Shown here piece after piece: positions 22,501 to 24,059 of a stretch of DNA of 24,059 nt (within the stretch, counting starts at the first letter, position 1; every line of letters begins with the position of its first letter). A program made the translations under genes and the position numbers. The stretch spans positions 1 through 24,059 of the forward strand of contig JBBRVS010000072.1 in assembly GCA_038246645.1 (NCBI GenBank), written 5' to 3'. The stretch comes from JAHCHG01 sp038246645. Its GTDB lineage: Bacteria; Acidobacteriota; Blastocatellia; Pyrinomonadales; Pyrinomonadaceae. The notes below the pieces were generated by a model. That model was not told where the DNA came from, searched no databases, and saw only the letters and a list, made by a program, of their open reading frames with translations.

Positions 22501-23562
22501 ATGAAAACAGATAAATTAGAAAAAGAAAACAGCAGCGGATTTTGGTCGGCAACGGCAATTGGAGTCGGCGCGATCGCGGCTTATATCGTCTGGTCGAAAC
22601 AACGTCCGAAATACAGTTTTCAGAATAAAACCGTGTTAATTACGGGCGGTTCACGCGGTTTGGGTTTGGTTCTGGCGCGAACTTTTGCCGCCGAAGGCGC
22701 ACGAATTGCGATTTGTGCGCGGGATGCAGAGGAACTGGAAAGGGCAAAAGAAGATCTGGAATCCCGCGGCGCAGAGGTTTTGGAAATCGTCTGCGATGTT
22801 CGAAATCAAAACGAAGTAGATCGGATGATCGAAAAAGTTTGTAAGGATTACGGACAGATTGACGTTCTGGTAAATAACGCGGGCGTAATTCAGGTCGGAC
22901 CTCTGGAAGTTCAAACGAAAGAAGATTTCGAAGAAGCGTTGGCGGTTCATTTCTGGGGACCGTATTACGCAATGAGCGCAGTCGTTCCAAAAATGCGCGA
23001 GCGCGGCGCAGGCAAAATCGTCAATATTTCTTCAATCGGCGGAAAAATGAGCGTTCCGCATCTTGCGCCGTATTGCGCGAGCAAGTTCGCGCTCGTCGGT
23101 TTGTCGGGCGCAATGCGCGTCGAACTGGCAAAAGACAATATTGATGTAACCACAGTTTGTCCGGGTTTAATGAGAACGGGAAGTCATATCAACGCGATTT
23201 TTAAAGGAAAAAATCAACTGGAATACGCGCTTTTCAGTATTTCAAACGCGTTTCCGCTGGCTTCGATCAGCGCGGAAAGCGCGGCGCGGGAAATCGTCGA
23301 AGCGTGCCGCGCCGGAAAAGCGGAAGCGATTATTTCGGTTCAAGCCGAAATTGCCGCGAAAATGAATAATCTGTTTCCCGAACTGGTGGCGGAAATTTCC
23401 GGTTTGGTCAATCAAATTCTGCCTTCGGCGGGCGGAATCGGAACAAATCACGCAACCGGACTGGAAAGCACGTCTTTTGCGTCGCCTTCGATTCTGACGG
23501 CTTTGGCTGATAAAGAATCACCGCGAAATAATGAACTCGAACAAGGCGAACAATTTATTTAG
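22501..23562 (+). CDS. Membrane-anchored short-chain dehydrogenase/reductase
   Basis: From the ATG at 22501 the product has 353 residues. A hydrophobic segment at about 14-31 (FWSATAIGVGAIAAYIVW) should anchor it in the inner membrane. The SDR domain follows: TGGSRGLG (48-55), ICARD, CDV at 98-100, NNAG (125-128), NISS (175-178), and the catalytic YCASK with Tyr191 and Lys195. PGLMRTGS follows as the substrate-loop start. The C-terminal 70 residues are an unusual low-complexity tail. The substrate is unknown. It forms an operon with the SRPBCC gene 35 bases downstream. I prefer this start to the upstream TTG because the latter lies in the promoter. Confidence 0.9.
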   Translation: MKTDKLEKENSSGFWSATAIGVGAIAAYIVWSKQRPKYSFQNKTVLITGGSRGLGLVLARTFAAEGARIAICARDAEELERAKEDLESRGAEVLEIVCDVRNQNEVDRMIEKVCKDYGQIDVLVNNAGVIQVGPLEVQTKEDFEEALAVHFWGPYYAMSAVVPKMRERGAGKIVNISSIGGKMSVPHLAPYCASKFALVGLSGAMRVELAKDNIDVTTVCPGLMRTGSHINAIFKGKNQLEYALFSISNAFPLASISAESAAREIVEACRAGKAEAIISVQAEIAAKMNNLFPELVAEISGLVNQILPSAGGIGTNHATGLESTSFASPSILTALADKESPRNNELEQGEQFI

Positions 23563-23597
23563 AACAATTTTTAATCAAGGAGTAAAGGGAGAAATTT

Positions 23598-24059
23598 ATG
23601 AAAAACAACCAAGAAAAATCACTATCAACAATTTTAACAAATACGCAGACAAATATCGGGAAAAATGAAAGAATCGCGTCGGTTGTCGGCGGCAGTGCGC
23701 TTCTGGCTTACGGTTTGAAACGCCGCGACACCTTAGGAATCGCGCTTTCGATTTTGGGCGGCGGTCTGGCTCTGCGCGGCACGACCGGACATTGTCAGGT
23801 TTATGACGCGCTCGACGTTGACGGCAGAAAAGGAATTTCCCTAACGAAGTGGTTGAGCGGAAAAGTTGAAGTAAATAAAGCGGTAACGATCAATAAATCG
23901 GCGGAAGAACTCTTTAACTTCTGGCGCGATTTTGAAAATCTGCCGAAATTTATGAATCACCTCGAATCCGTCAATGTCCGGGACGGTTTGTATTCGCATT
24001 GGAAGGCGAAAGCACCGCTCGGTTACACGGTCGAATGGGATGCGGAAATCACCAATGAA
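23598..24059 (+). CDS. DUF2892/SRPBCC domain protein (runs off the right edge)
   Basis: The 154 visible residues begin after a strong AAAGGGAG ribosome site. Residues about 20-66 form a glycine-rich hydrophobic pair (RIASVVGGSALLAYGLKRRD, then LGIALSILGGGLALRGTTGH) like the DUF2892 inner-membrane domain. From about residue 88 an SRPBCC/polyketide-cyclase-like domain starts (VEVNKAVTINKSAEELFNFW, then DFENLPKFMNHLESV), a helix-grip fold that binds hydrophobic ligands. The window cuts it in the middle of that domain. Linked with the membrane SDR under a sigma-54 promoter, it may belong to an envelope or lipid stress response, which is inference. Confidence 0.88.
   Translation, partial: MKNNQEKSLSTILTNTQTNIGKNERIASVVGGSALLAYGLKRRDTLGIALSILGGGLALRGTTGHCQVYDALDVDGRKGISLTKWLSGKVEVNKAVTINKSAEELFNFWRDFENLPKFMNHLESVNVRDGLYSHWKAKAPLGYTVEWDAEITNE

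Overview
The window reads as a bacterial chromosome of moderate-to-low G+C from a Gram-negative, probably an acidobacterium of the Blastocatellia/Pyrinomonadales type. That placement is an impression, not proof. It rests on a DUF481 outer-membrane protein, an orphan PqqD, a Wzm/Wzt polysaccharide exporter, Sec signal peptides, a Uma2 protein, an Acidobacteria-like secreted protein and many short intergenic repeats. Most genes lie on the minus strand.

Left part (1-5900). A cut-off fabG-like reductase is preceded on the minus strand by a 39-codon protein-kinase glycine-loop remnant, a Uma2 gene and a second, truncated fabG 5' end. Next come a receiver domain and a 1160-residue coiled coil in two different frames. 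Adding one base at an A4 run (1630-1633) joins them into a single frame of 1347 codons, so I read them as one giant coiled-coil/receiver protein that is now split. The rod is built from 40 repeats made of 11- and 17-residue modules. An 820-base AT-rich gap with a strong terminator follows.

Housekeeping part (5900-13260). This holds a secreted unknown, rph, murI, an orphan pqqD behind a textbook sigma-54 promoter, tmRNA (ssrA, 9027-9403), a DUF481 gene that has lost its C-terminal barrel next to ssrA, bcp, a YkgJ-like cysteine-cluster protein, a small membrane protein and a solitary phage-type AAA_24 ATPase.

Surface polysaccharide part (13470-22150). After a secreted protein comes a minus-strand cluster: GT2, Wzm permease, Wzt ATPase with a C-terminal carbohydrate-binding domain, two methyltransferases and a long two-domain GT2. 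A GT4 gene diverges from it. Together these look like synthesis, methyl modification and ABC export of an O-antigen-like glycan.

Right end (22150-24059). A 137-base foldback element is followed by a sigma-54 promoter driving a membrane-anchored short-chain dehydrogenase and an SRPBCC-domain protein that runs off the window.

Intergenic DNA carries recurring heptamer arrays (CATTTTC, CATTCAC, CATTTAC types), one forming a perfect 28-bp palindrome and one intruding into the start of a glycosyltransferase gene. A dispersed repeat of roughly 110 bases is marked by the core TTTCTKACATTT.
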